This document shows positions 32,106-42,093 of a stretch of DNA of 64,000 bases, one piece after another. Origin of the DNA: Lepidodermella squamata (lineage: Eukaryota; Gastrotricha). The position numbers were made by a program, and so were the translations under genes. Location of the stretch: NCBI GenBank assembly GCA_047495785.1, contig JBLDXI010000031.1, positions 496,001 to 560,000 on the forward strand, given 5' to 3'. Within the stretch, counting starts at the first letter, position 1. Each line of letters opens with the position of its first letter. The notes beneath the pieces are model-generated. The model was not told the DNA's origin. It saw only the letters and a list, made by a program, of their open reading frames with translations, and made no database searches.

Positions 32106-34493
32106 CTACAGATTTGGAGTTATTGGCCATTTAGTGGCCACAACAGGGTAGAAAACAATAGAAAATGTAACTGTTGAGATCAGAAGCTCGCAAGATGCCG
32201 TGGCAACTAGCTGATCGGACCAATTAGACATGGTGCCAACAATCAAAACTGCAGCCAATAGCATTGTTGCGGCATTAAAAACTGCTAATTTCAGAAGGTT
32301 TATATCAAGCTCGTGGCCAGGCGGTTTCTGGCAAGCTCTTGTTTCGTACAGCCGAATCATTGCTAAGATAATGAGCAAAATATTTCCTCCGGCGAAACAA
32401 GCCGTTCCAATCGTCAGATATTCGCTGTAGCAACGGGTTGAGACGTGCATCACATACATGTCCAAAACTGGGTCAAAACGAACGGGAGATTTGGTTACGA
32501 TCTGGCGCATTGGATCGATATAGCCCTGCCACATTGCGGTGACGATGGTTGATAACGTTAGAATTCCAATGGGGAAGCAGAGAGTTTTCCAAAAGATGGT
32601 GTTCTCTGATTGGACAGGCAAAACAACTTTTGAAGTCTCACGTTTTATGCGGTTATGCGGAATCCGGGACGTCGGAGGAGTCGAACTGTTAAAATTTGAC
32701 CTATTCACTGTTAGAACGCGTAGTTGTAAGGTTTCCTTCCCTCGGCTCTCTAAATCCGCAGCGGTAATCATGGAACGGATGAAAAGAGTTCCGATGATCA
32801 AAGAAATTCCCAAAATTGGCATTATAATGACCCATGGACAGGATCTTGTCGGCAGCATCTGGAAAAGGACTGATGAGTCGAGGCAAAGGCATCCTAATCC
32901 CAAAAATATGGAGCTTATAACGACGGTATTGGAGCTAGAGGACCGATTTTGATTTCTAAACATTTTCCACGTCATATGACTCATTAATATGAGTTTTGCT
33001 ATCATAAGTGGTGCGGAGAATACCGATAGCGTGACGATGGCTGAATTGCGGATTCCGTCATCGATTTCGATAACTTCTGATAGGTCTTTTGGTGGTTTTC
33101 CAGACCTCGTTAACCATGTCGGTAATTTTGGAGGCTGGTAAAACGGTTCGATGCCGACATTCGAGAAATTTGATGATGACCCATCGGGATCAGCCATAAA
33201 TACCTTGTACAAATGCCGAATCTCACCATCAATCCATTGAGAAATTGACACATTTTCGATATCAACCTCAAGCCGAGCGGAGAACCTGACGCGGCTAACT
33301 CGAACGGTCGGAATGTCTAATTCAAATGCTGATCGATTCACAATTTCGCGGACAACTTCCGGCGATGTAGCAAAATCACTCAGCGTCATGTTGTAGGCAT
33401 TCCTCAGGTGGTATTCGGATCGATTCAGAGCCGCAATTGTTATCTCCATAACGTCATGGCAAACCAAACGAGCGGGGTAGTCGCTGATTAAGTAGGCAGG
33501 TTTTCCGGCTACAGCACTTAGACGCGTTTCGAAATCGGACACGTTATATCCTAATATTCCGGCCCCTTTGTACAAATCCCCACCAACGATTCTAGTCAAA
33601 CCGACCCAGAAAACGTTCCGAAGTTGCATCGAGATGTCGGTTGGGTTGCACTCTTTCGGGTAGGGAAATACCTTGGGATCAGGATAGAAATAACAGGCAG
33701 TCATTACGATGAAAACGTAATTCGGATCACGCAATCCAGCTCTATACGTTTGGCAGAAGAGTCGCAAACAAAGTGGGCCTTGGCTAGTTGCTATAGCAAC
33801 GAAAAATACTCTCGTATTCGACGCCTTGATCGAATCGATGAAATCGGTTGTTGTATAATCGAGGTCAGCTATAGTAGCACCGATTTCAATGCCGTTCTGC
33901 TGGGCCATTGACGTGAACATTTTCGCGTAGCTGTAGTCTTCAAATCGTGTTGTTGTTATCAAACCAACCTTTCGCCATTTGCCAACATCGGTGATAAATT
34001 TCAAAACGGTAGCTAACCGATTTTCGGCAGGCATTTGGGGCCGGATGATTGAAAGAGATCGTTCTCTCGGCGCTAACATTTTGATTGTATCGCAAGCGTA
34101 AGTTATTTGCACCATGTTAAAGAATTTGACGATTGGCGCTGAAAAAACGCAATTCGCCTGCTGTCCGACGATAATTGGAGCCAACGGGGCGCTTTCGTTT
34201 GGATTCAACCTTTCCATTTCGGCAATTCGAGCGATCTTGGACGGCGGACCGACTGAGCCCAACAGTTCATCTTCGTCCTGGATAACTAATTTGTATCCTG
34301 GGATGGTGTCAGATCGGCGATTCGCTTCATTAACAGCCACTTGATACGAGGCTAGGCATACAGCCCCACCTACATTTGGAGTGCTTTTACTGACGAAGCC
34401 TATAATTCTCAACGTTTTAGTTTTAGGGATATTTATCACGTCGGCTGTTGAAAGGCCGATAATCAGAAAAAAATAGAACGATTTGTGCATCAA
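32106..34493 (-). CDS. Intronless GABA-B-like class C GPCR, paralogue B (795 aa)
   Basis: A single open frame, very similar along its whole length to paralogue A. It has signal peptide MMHKSFYFFLIIGLSTADV, a Venus-flytrap domain (SYQVAVNEANRR, IVGQQANCVFSAP, KFITDVGKWRKVGLITTTRF) and seven helices with WQGYIDPMRQ, RLYETRACQKP and LKLAVFNAATM. The C-terminus ATKWPITPNL ends directly after helix 7. Differences are spread over the protein with no stop or frameshift, so coding function appears to have been retained since duplication. It was duplicated with the LGIC now broken at 31345-32005. Compared with paralogue A it lacks one residue near NPTDISMQLRNV. The ligand is unknown. Confidence 0.85.
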   Translation of the reverse strand: MMHKSFYFFLIIGLSTADVINIPKTKTLRIIGFVSKSTPNVGGAVCLASYQVAVNEANRRSDTIPGYKLVIQDEDELLGSVGPPSKIARIAEMERLNPNESAPLAPIIVGQQANCVFSAPIVKFFNMVQITYACDTIKMLAPRERSLSIIRPQMPAENRLATVLKFITDVGKWRKVGLITTTRFEDYSYAKMFTSMAQQNGIEIGATIADLDYTTTDFIDSIKASNTRVFFVAIATSQGPLCLRLFCQTYRAGLRDPNYVFIVMTACYFYPDPKVFPYPKECNPTDISMQLRNVFWVGLTRIVGGDLYKGAGILGYNVSDFETRLSAVAGKPAYLISDYPARLVCHDVMEITIAALNRSEYHLRNAYNMTLSDFATSPEVVREIVNRSAFELDIPTVRVSRVRFSARLEVDIENVSISQWIDGEIRHLYKVFMADPDGSSSNFSNVGIEPFYQPPKLPTWLTRSGKPPKDLSEVIEIDDGIRNSAIVTLSVFSAPLMIAKLILMSHMTWKMFRNQNRSSSSNTVVISSIFLGLGCLCLDSSVLFQMLPTRSCPWVIIMPILGISLIIGTLFIRSMITAADLESRGKETLQLRVLTVNRSNFNSSTPPTSRIPHNRIKRETSKVVLPVQSENTIFWKTLCFPIGILTLSTIVTAMWQGYIDPMRQIVTKSPVRFDPVLDMYVMHVSTRCYSEYLTIGTACFAGGNILLIILAMIRLYETRACQKPPGHELDINLLKLAVFNAATMLLAAVLIVGTMSNWSDQLVATASCELLISTVTFSIVFYPVVATKWPITPNL

Positions 34494-34749
34494 AATTGCT
34501 GAGCTGTGTCTGTGTTTGCCTCTATCTAAGGAGATCTCTATTGCGACTTTTTAATTCTGAAGCAAGAATATTACGTATTTGTAGTGCTCCAACTACCCAC
34601 CGCATTCTTCACTATTATATACATCACTTAATTATTACTTAGTCGCGTCCTGGTTCGCTTCGAGCTTCACATAGCTTATGTTACCTGCAAGCTTGCAATG
34701 CACAAAGTTGATTTTTTGTTCTCAGATGCTGCTGAGTGCATCCTTCCGA
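34494..34749. other. Upstream region of GPCR paralogue B
   Basis: Contains the promoter-side block also found upstream of paralogue A (about 34668-34749 against 25795-25880). Confidence 0.5.
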
Positions 34750-34985
34750 ACGAGAGTGTGACTTTTTTCATCGTTGAGCATACTCGGGCTCATTTTCGAT
34801 GAAAAGCTCACTTGGAAGCCTCACATAGACCACGTCCTCCAACGGTGCGGGCGCAATTTTTCCTGGTTTCACGCGGTCGTGCATCGTCCGGGCCTGTCTC
34901 AGAGATGGCGCCGCGCTACATACCTTCCACTTGTCCGCTCCATTGTTTCAAGCCGTTTCAAGCATTACAATGCTATTCTATAGCT
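34750..34985 (+). mobile_element. Non-LTR retrotransposon reverse-transcriptase fragment
   Basis: The plus strand encodes SILGLIFDEKLTWKPHIDHV followed by LQRCGR and later LPLVRSIVSSRFKHYNAIL. This is the typical C-terminal part of jockey/CR1-like reverse transcriptases just after the thumb (LG..FD..LTW..H). Only about 70 codons remain. The fragment ends exactly where homology to the 3' flank of the GPCR pseudogene begins (TGCTATTCTA at 34973 and 28276), suggesting it took part in the duplication. Confidence 0.7.
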
Positions 34986-35176
34986 GACCATCAAATTAGC
35001 TGAATAATTCATTCAATTTTCAACTCATTCGATTATAGTAAATACCACCGTTTCTTAACAGTCTCTTTATTTCATAACATGAATGTTTATGAATTTGAGG
35101 CAGGATAAAGAATTCACGTAACAAATGAAGATTTTATTGGAACGTTGACATCATATTACGGAAATCGCCGAGCCAT

Positions 35177-37549
35177 CTAACTCACTCGCCATTTGGTGCT
35201 TAAAACAGGGTAAAAACCAATAGAAAATGTAACTGTTGAGATCAGAAGCTCGCAAGATGCCGCGGCAACTAGCTGATCGGACCAATTAGACATGGTGCCA
35301 GTAATCAAAACTGAGGCCGCTAGCATTGTTGTTGCATTTAAAACACCTAATTTCAGCAGGTTTACGTCAAGCTCATGACCAGGCGGTTTCTGGCAAGCTC
35401 TTGTTTCGTACAGCCTAATCATTGATAATACGAGCAGTAAAACATTAACTCCGAGGAAGCAAGCCGTTCCAATGGTTAGGTATTCGCTATAGCAACGGGT
35501 TGAAACGTGTACTACATACATGTCCGAAACTGGGTCGAAATTAACGGGAGATTTGATAACGATCTGACGCAGTTCATCAACATGGGCCTGCCAAATTGCC
35601 ATAACGATAGCTGAGGAAATTAGGAAACCTATCGGAAACATGAGCCTTTTTCTTAGAGGGATCGTGTTTTCTGACTTAACAACCAGCCCGTTTTTAAGAT
35701 TCTCCTGTGTTTTGCTAGTATTTGAAATCCGAGGCGTCGAAGGAATCGAAGTGCCGCGTATTGACTTGTTCAGTGACAAAACTCGTAGTTCTGAGTTTCT
35801 TTTAGCTCGGCTCTCCAAATCCGCAGCGGTGGCCATGGAACGGCTGAAAAGAGTGCCGATGATCAAACAAAACCCAAAAATCGGCATTACAACAATCCAG
35901 GGACACAAGCTTGTTGAAAGCATTTGGAAAAGGACCGCAAAGTCAAGCAACAGACAACCGAATCCCACTAGAATAGAACTGGTGATGTCAAAATAGCAGC
36001 TGAAGTTTCGGGATTGGTACTGAACTTTTATCCACATCACTTTTCCCATTAAAATGAGTTTCCCCATCGCAAATGATGCCGAAAGTATTGATAGGGCAAG
36101 AATTGCTGAAAATTGGATCCCGCCATCAATTTCGATTACTTCAGATAGGTCTTTTGGTGGTTTTCCAGTCAGCCATGTCGGTTGTTTTGGAGGTTGATAG
36201 AACGGTTCAATACCAACATTCGACAAATTGGAGTTAGCCCCCTTAGGATCAATTACGAACACGTTGTACAAATGCCTAACCTCACCATCAATCCATTGCG
36301 AGATGGACACATTCTCGATTTCAACCTCTAGCCGAGCGGAGAACTTGACGCGGCTGACGCGAATAGTCGGAATGTCCAATTCAAACGTTGATCGATTCAC
36401 TATTTTGCGAACGATTTCCGGCGATGTAGCAAAATCACTTAGTGTCAGATTGTAGGAATTTTTCAAGTAGTACTCAGATCGATTCAGAGCCGCAATTGTT
36501 ACTTCCATAGCGTCATGGCAAAACAGACGAGCGGGGTAGTCGTTGACTAGGTAGGCGGGTTTCCCCAGCACAGCACTTAGACGCGTTTCAAAATCTGACA
36601 CATTATATCCGATACTCCCGACCCCTTTATACAGCCCACCCCCAACGATTTTTGTCAAACCGACCCAAAAGAAGTTTCGAAGTTGCATCGAGACAATATC
36701 GGTTGGGTTGCACTCTTTCGGGTAAGGAAATACCTTAGGATCGGGGTAGAAATAGCAGCCAGTTCCTACGATAAAAATGTAATTCGGCTCGCGTAATCCT
36801 GCTCTATAAGTTTGGCAGAAGAGTCGTAAACAAAGCGTGGTTTGAGAGGTTGCCATTGCAACAAAGAAAATCCTCGTATTTGACGCTTTAATAGAATCTG
36901 TGAATTCAGCCGAAGTGTAATCGAGATCAGCTATATTCGCACTGATTTCAATGCCGTTCTGTTGCGCCAATGACATGAACATTTTTGCGTAGCTGTAGTC
37001 TTCAAATCGTGTTGTTGTTATCAAACCAACTTTCCGCCATTTGCCAATGTCGGTGATAAATTTCAAAATGCTTGCCAACTGATTTTCCGCTGATATTTGG
37101 GGTCGGACTATTGAAATGGACCGTTCTCTTGGTGCTAGCATTTTGATAGTGTCACAAGAGTAAGTCACTTGTATCATTTTGTAGAATTTGACGATTGGTG
37201 CGGAAGTGAGGCAATTCCCCTGCTGCCCGACTATTATTGGAGCCAACGATGCGCTGTTGTTTGGCATCAGCCATTCCTTTTCAGCGATTTGAGCGATCTT
37301 AGAAGGAGCACCGACTGAATTCAGCTGCTCGTCTTCGACCTGAAGTACAATTGTGTAGCCTGGAATGATATCAGGGCGTCGGTTTGCTTCGTTGACTGCG
37401 ACTTGGTACGAGGCTAAGCATGCAGCACCACCTGCTGTATTCTGGCCAGTTCTTGCAACGAAGGCTATCAGTCTTATGGATTTGATCTTGGGGATGTTAT
37501 TAATTTCGGCTGTAGCCAAGCCAAAAATGAAGAATATCGACGTGTACAT
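35177..37549 (-). CDS. Intronless GABA-B-like class C GPCR, paralogue C (790 aa)
   Basis: A single open frame with signal peptide MYTSIFFIFGLATAEI. The Venus-flytrap domain contains SYQVAVNEANRR, IVGQQGNCLTSAP and KFITDIGKWRKVGLITTTRF. The seven-helix domain contains LILMGKVMW, LFQMLSTSLCPWIVVMP, WQAHVDELRQ, RLYETRACQKP and LKLGVLNATTM. The classic WQ..DP of the family reads WQAHVDEL here, with the proline lost. The protein ends STKWRVS right after helix 7, again without a tail. It is more diverged from A and B than they are from each other, and is the closest intact relative of the pseudogene at 28470-29436. The upstream flank retains a short ATCCTTCCG block shared with the other copies. Confidence 0.85.
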   Translation of the reverse strand: MYTSIFFIFGLATAEINNIPKIKSIRLIAFVARTGQNTAGGAACLASYQVAVNEANRRPDIIPGYTIVLQVEDEQLNSVGAPSKIAQIAEKEWLMPNNSASLAPIIVGQQGNCLTSAPIVKFYKMIQVTYSCDTIKMLAPRERSISIVRPQISAENQLASILKFITDIGKWRKVGLITTTRFEDYSYAKMFMSLAQQNGIEISANIADLDYTSAEFTDSIKASNTRIFFVAMATSQTTLCLRLFCQTYRAGLREPNYIFIVGTGCYFYPDPKVFPYPKECNPTDIVSMQLRNFFWVGLTKIVGGGLYKGVGSIGYNVSDFETRLSAVLGKPAYLVNDYPARLFCHDAMEVTIAALNRSEYYLKNSYNLTLSDFATSPEIVRKIVNRSTFELDIPTIRVSRVKFSARLEVEIENVSISQWIDGEVRHLYNVFVIDPKGANSNLSNVGIEPFYQPPKQPTWLTGKPPKDLSEVIEIDGGIQFSAILALSILSASFAMGKLILMGKVMWIKVQYQSRNFSCYFDITSSILVGFGCLLLDFAVLFQMLSTSLCPWIVVMPIFGFCLIIGTLFSRSMATAADLESRAKRNSELRVLSLNKSIRGTSIPSTPRISNTSKTQENLKNGLVVKSENTIPLRKRLMFPIGFLISSAIVMAIWQAHVDELRQIVIKSPVNFDPVSDMYVVHVSTRCYSEYLTIGTACFLGVNVLLLVLSMIRLYETRACQKPPGHELDVNLLKLGVLNATTMLAASVLITGTMSNWSDQLVAAASCELLISTVTFSIGFYPVLSTKWRVS

Positions 37550-37950
37550 CTGTGATCTTCTGTGAGGCTGCTTGAAGCAAGTTGATCTATTAAATCTGAT
37601 AAAATTTTGCTTTTGAATATGCTTTCGTATTGCCTTAAATCACAAACAACAGACATTTTCTTGTATTTTTCGTTTTGAATTTCACGCTAAACTTTATTTA
37701 GCACCATGAAATTGTGATATTTGGCTTGCTTATATACTGAAATTTGAAATAATCCCTAAGTGTATCCTTCCGAATGAGAGTTTGCATGTTCCCTCCAGGT
37801 TGACATGGCTATAAACATCGCGACACTTTTATTAAGTCCTACGACTTTCGAAAGGCCATATTATTAGTAAAGACTTTGACGAATAAAAGGCTATTAATAT
37901 TGTCAAGAGTTGCGAGGTAGAACTCGATCGAAAAAGTCAAATTTCAAGAT

Positions 37951-38852
37951 TTAACGCAGTTGGGAACAGCCGAAATGTGTGATTGCTACGACCCGAGCTT
38001 TATTGCACTTCATTGCCACGCTGGGCAGCAGCAACCGGAATCTCAGCTCCGATACGTCTCGGCTGGTCGAAAGACCGATGAATCGCATTAAAGGGGAATA
38101 CATTCCGAGAACAACCATTTCTTGGTCCTAAAATAAATTCATGCATTTCAAACAGAATCATCTAATAATTTGGGTTTACTACCTTTTGATAGGCCTTTTC
38201 GCCAATGATGAATAAATCCTCGTCGAAAGTCGCAAGACCGTTGATGTTATCGAAAGACATTGGCATTTTCAGCTTCTCGATGTAATCTGGGTTTTTGAGA
38301 ATTTTCCGCAAATTGAGTATCCAAACCCGCCGATTGCCACATTCGGCGTAAGAAATAGGATTCTCCCTACAGATCGATGTCGCACAGCTATCACGAAGTA
38401 AAGCGACTTGCATTGCCGGTAGATGGCCCTCTAACTCGTCTGGAATTGGCAAGGCTGGAGTTAGGCCGTCAGAGATTTTCACAGCGTCTTTGATGCGTAA
38501 AGCAGTCCCATGCTTTGAGAATAATTCTTCGGTTGAAAATGAAGCCCGAATGTGTTTTATAGCATTTTTCGGGCTAGCAGTAAGGTATTGGTTGAGAGCC
38601 TCATTTGTTAGCTCGTATCGTAAAATTCGATCGAAAAGACCGGGCGACTGCTCAATGAGGCTTCTCCACCTAAAAGTAAAAGTATTACTGGATATAATTT
38701 TATTTTATATTGCATGCCCACCTCTTGCAAACCAAAATGCAAGTTTTGTAAATTTGCCGGGCGTTTCGAAGATAAGAATTGAATAAAAGTAGCAAAATCT
38801 CATCGGGCAGTTGATCCAAAGTTGCTCCTTGCTCAACGTCACCTTGCGTCAT
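37951..38852 (-). CDS. F-box protein (264 aa)
   Basis: Three exons, 38852-38722, 38669-38183 and 38127-37951, joined in phases 2 and 0; introns are 52-55 bp with TTTTAG acceptors. The N-terminus carries an F-box: LDQLPDEILLLLFNSYLRNA, then TCILVCKRWRSLIEQSPGLF. This motif binds Skp1 and links substrates to SCF ubiquitin ligases. The rest (about residues 60-264) shows no leucine-rich or WD repeats that I can see; ALRIKDAVKISDG and RRVWILNLRKILKNPDYIE may form the substrate-binding part. Nematodes have large fast-evolving F-box families. Start chosen at the ATG directly before the F-box. Substrate unknown. Confidence 0.75.
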
Positions 38853-39929
38853 TTCAAAATAATTCTAGCTCTAAAAAAAAATTGCGAATAGCTCACATTA
38901 TATATAGGCGCACACAGGCAAGGTGTAAACGTGCTTGTTAGTCGAATCTATTATATGGTGACGGCATAGAAAGCATGTGTTTTTGTTCGTATAGTGAGGT
39001 GCATAGTTATTGGCGCGCGTCGCGTGCCTCAGCATCAAGCAGGTAAATAAAAGGAAATGCGAGGGCGAAAACCGCGCGCTCTCGGTTGGTACAAGTAAAA
39101 TAAGGCAAACCTTTTGCGCACAGTCACAAAAGAAATAACATTATACATCTTCGCCACAAGAAGCCTTCATGGGAAAGTTTTCTAGGGAATGCGTGTAATA
39201 AATAAAGAGAGTATCATCCAAAAACTGGGCCTGGGAAATTAGGATAAAAGGAAAATGGGGGACTCAATTAGCATGCGATAAGCTAATCGCTTTACAATTT
39301 ACACGAGCTTTTGTGGTAAAACAGAGAAGTCAATCTCAAACCTAGGAATTGTTATCAGCAGTTTCTTTCTTATGTAGTGGTTTGTAGTCAATATTGAGTT
39401 TACGCCTGCTTTTATGCGCATATATTTTTACTATGCGCTCTCTGCGAAAATGCAGTAAACAATTGTGCGCAGCCGCAAATACAGCGATGGGGAATTGGAA
39501 ATCAATAAGTTTTGTTTGTTGATGCGGCTTAGCGGATATTTTTGTATGTGTACAGCTGCTGGCGGGTATAGCTTCTAAAATTGAGAGCTGTCTCGTAACT
39601 CGTAACTACATAATCACTTCAAATTTACGGCTCAAAGTGAAGCATTTTCCAAAATCGAGGCAAACGCACTTTTTTCGAAAGACTATTGATTATTCTTCCA
39701 ACATAAAATGTTGAAGGGATTTTGTTATCAAATCGGCATGGAAAAACCTATAAAGATAATGAAAGAGATTGTTGCCACTGGACCGTAACCGAAAAATATT
39801 AACAAGCATACCTTTTATATCAGCATACTTGATTCAATGAGGTATTGCTATATCGAGAATAAAGTCGGATGTGGTTGCAGTTTATTCATTAGCCGAGATT
39901 AAACCTTGCGTTCAGAAGATATTTCGAAA
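38853..39929. other. Intergenic, no gene recognised
   Basis: AT-rich spacer between the F-box start and an ankyrin pseudogene; no coding or RNA signature found. Confidence 0.45.
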
Positions 39930-40850
39930 GTAAAATGTCCTCAATATGGTTGAATTTTTCTGTTAAGAGCTGAGCAACAGAGCTCTGGTTATCATTAGTC
40001 GCTGGTACAAGCGGGTTCTTTCCGCTATAATCCTTAGCCTCACCATAAGCACCAAACATTACTGCAAGCTGTTCGATAACACGGAGATGACGATTGGTCG
40101 CTGCTATATGTAGAGGAGTTCGGCCAAGGTTATTTCTCGAATTAGCATCTAAAGAGAATCGTTTAAGAATCTAAGAATCTTAAGAATCTAAAGAGCTCCG
40201 CCAGCTCGATATGGCCGAATCAAACTGCGACGTGTAGCGAAGTTCATCCATCGTTGTCTGAGGTTTTAATATCAGCACCATGTGTCTAAGCCAGAAATGA
40301 CACTATATCTGTATAATGTATAACCACTCATTGCGTTAGAGAAGCAGCGGGGTTTTGCCGTCTTTCTCCTTTAAATCGATTTATAGTCTTTCAAGATGTA
40401 TAGGCGCCATTCCATTATTATCCGTGGAGTTCACAACCATATCGAACCGATCTATCAATAACTTCACCAGGTCTTTTTAATTCGAAATAGCAGCAGAGAG
40501 CAGGACACGCCATCCTTCGCCTTCTCTCAACCACATAGGCATGGCCTCCGTTTGCAGCTAAATGCAGCGCCGCGAACCCTTCGGCATCTCACGCGTTGAC
40601 ATCGGCCTGAAATCGACCAGCTAGAAGCTCAATGACTTCGGAATAGCCGAACAAGGCAGCGTAATGGAGAGGGGTTTGCCCTCTCGCGGCGTAATGCCGA
40701 TGGGCCTTTCCATGAAAATCTCTCGAAGTTTCCTTGCTCGAAATTTAAGGATGCCGGTTGATAACAGTGTAATGCAGAGGTATATAGCCGACAGAGTTTA
40801 TGCAGCTCAACACTTCACACGTAATTTTACCTCATCTAATTGGCCATGAA
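39930..40850 (-). pseudogene. Ruined ankyrin-repeat pseudogene
   Basis: The minus strand shows ankyrin blocks in shifting frames: QTPLHYAALFGYSEVIELLA followed by GRFQADVNA and a stop; GFAALHLAANGGHA; TSLHVAV.FGHIELAEL; and LGRTPLHIAATNRHLRVIEQ. Many stops and frameshifts separate them. The wording is similar to the ankyrin gene at 58742-60058 (for example LLAGEY..AKVDA), so it may be an old duplicate of that gene or a relative. Confidence 0.75.
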
Positions 40851-41681
40851 TCGGGGTCAAGATTGTAAAATAGCTGCGATCAGCTGACGGATACAGACAG
40901 GGCAGCATACGACGGAGGTTCAAATCGCACGTTATCAACTATGAATCAATAAAGTGCGATAAATTATTTATAATTTCGAGCTTCAATGCAAAGCAAAATC
41001 GATCCAAGATACATGGTGAAAGCTGGATATATTGATTTATTTGAAGATATTTTAAAGGCGATTACTATATTCAATGCAAGTGAATGGTGAAAGCAGGGTA
41101 TAGGAGTTCAAAACCCGGCCATATACCAAAGAAAGGCATGGAAATAGTGATCTTGCTCGATACAAGTGGGCGAAAATCGAAGATGAACGGGGCCTTGAAG
41201 TTCCCTTTCCATATTGCGCTTGCGTGGTTGGATAAACATTACTTATGCATCGTATGCTTAACTTTCGTGCGTCACTTTCTTCGAAAGTAAGACACGGTTA
41301 TTACATTTCGGATCGATGGTCCACATAACATCAATGGAAGAGAATCATACAATACCAAGAGTTGTTAAACTAGACATGTATTTCCGGTTTCCGAAAATTG
41401 AACACGAACCTCTTTGTTAACTCGTGCATTGATTTATTACCGAAAAACTCATAGCATAGGATAATGCATTCCTAAAAGCACGATATTCCGAGTCAAACCT
41501 TGCACAAAACTGTTTTGAATTCATTCAAAATCAAGTCATCTTGCCAGGTTGATCAAACTAAAACAAATCCACCGCACTTAATCTGTGATAGTAACACGCT
41601 ACAATTATTCATAACAAGCTACTTTGTTTGAGAATAAGTTCATTGCTATTGCTTATTTTTTTATGCGGTTTGCTACACCTT
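40851..41681. other. Intergenic, no gene recognised
   Basis: No conserved motif. A GGTTCAAATC word near 40917 resembles a tRNA box B, but there is no foldable tRNA around it. Confidence 0.4.
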
Positions 41682-42093
41682 TTAGTAGTTAGCAGCAATG
41701 ACCGCAATAACAGCTGCGATCAAGAAGTGGCCAGCTGAGAATTTAGCGGCCGCATTGCAAAGATCGCCGCTGTTGCAATAGCATGTAGACGTATCGACGC
41801 CCAAAACAGTGGCGGAGGTGCATCCGGCAGTATAACCATCGGTAAGAAGGCATGTCTTGGAGACCGATGTTACGCCAGAGGTGGTTGATTTGGTCGTAAC
41901 GCACCATTTGCAGCTGCTGTCAGCCCACTGTGAGTAGGTTGTCGTGCCTCCGACTGACCCGCCATACCAGCATTTGATACCAGCTGATAAGAGGATCAAT
42001 TACGTTTATCTTCGATGTTAAATCTGGGCGAAACTTACCGACAGTGGCGAAGCAGGCGACGAAAACAACAGAGTATGCGATGAAGCGAGACAT
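41682..42093 (-). CDS. Ly6/uPAR-like GPI-type surface protein 1 (118 aa)
   Basis: Exons 42093-42039 and 41983-41682 join in phase 1 over a 55-bp intron (CG/GTAAGT...TTATCAG). The signal peptide MSRFIAYSVVFVACFATVG is followed by a mature chain starting AGIKCWYGG with eight cysteines (KCW, SSCKWC, KTC, AGC, TCYC, DLCN). It ends in the CNSGDLCNAA motif, which matches the LxCN signature of three-finger Ly6/uPAR domains. The C-terminal hydrophobic tail (HFLIAAVIAVIAANY) fits GPI anchoring. A tandem paralogue with the same exon structure lies at 43854-44263. Such proteins act at the cell surface as modulators of receptors or as structural proteins. Confidence 0.8.
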
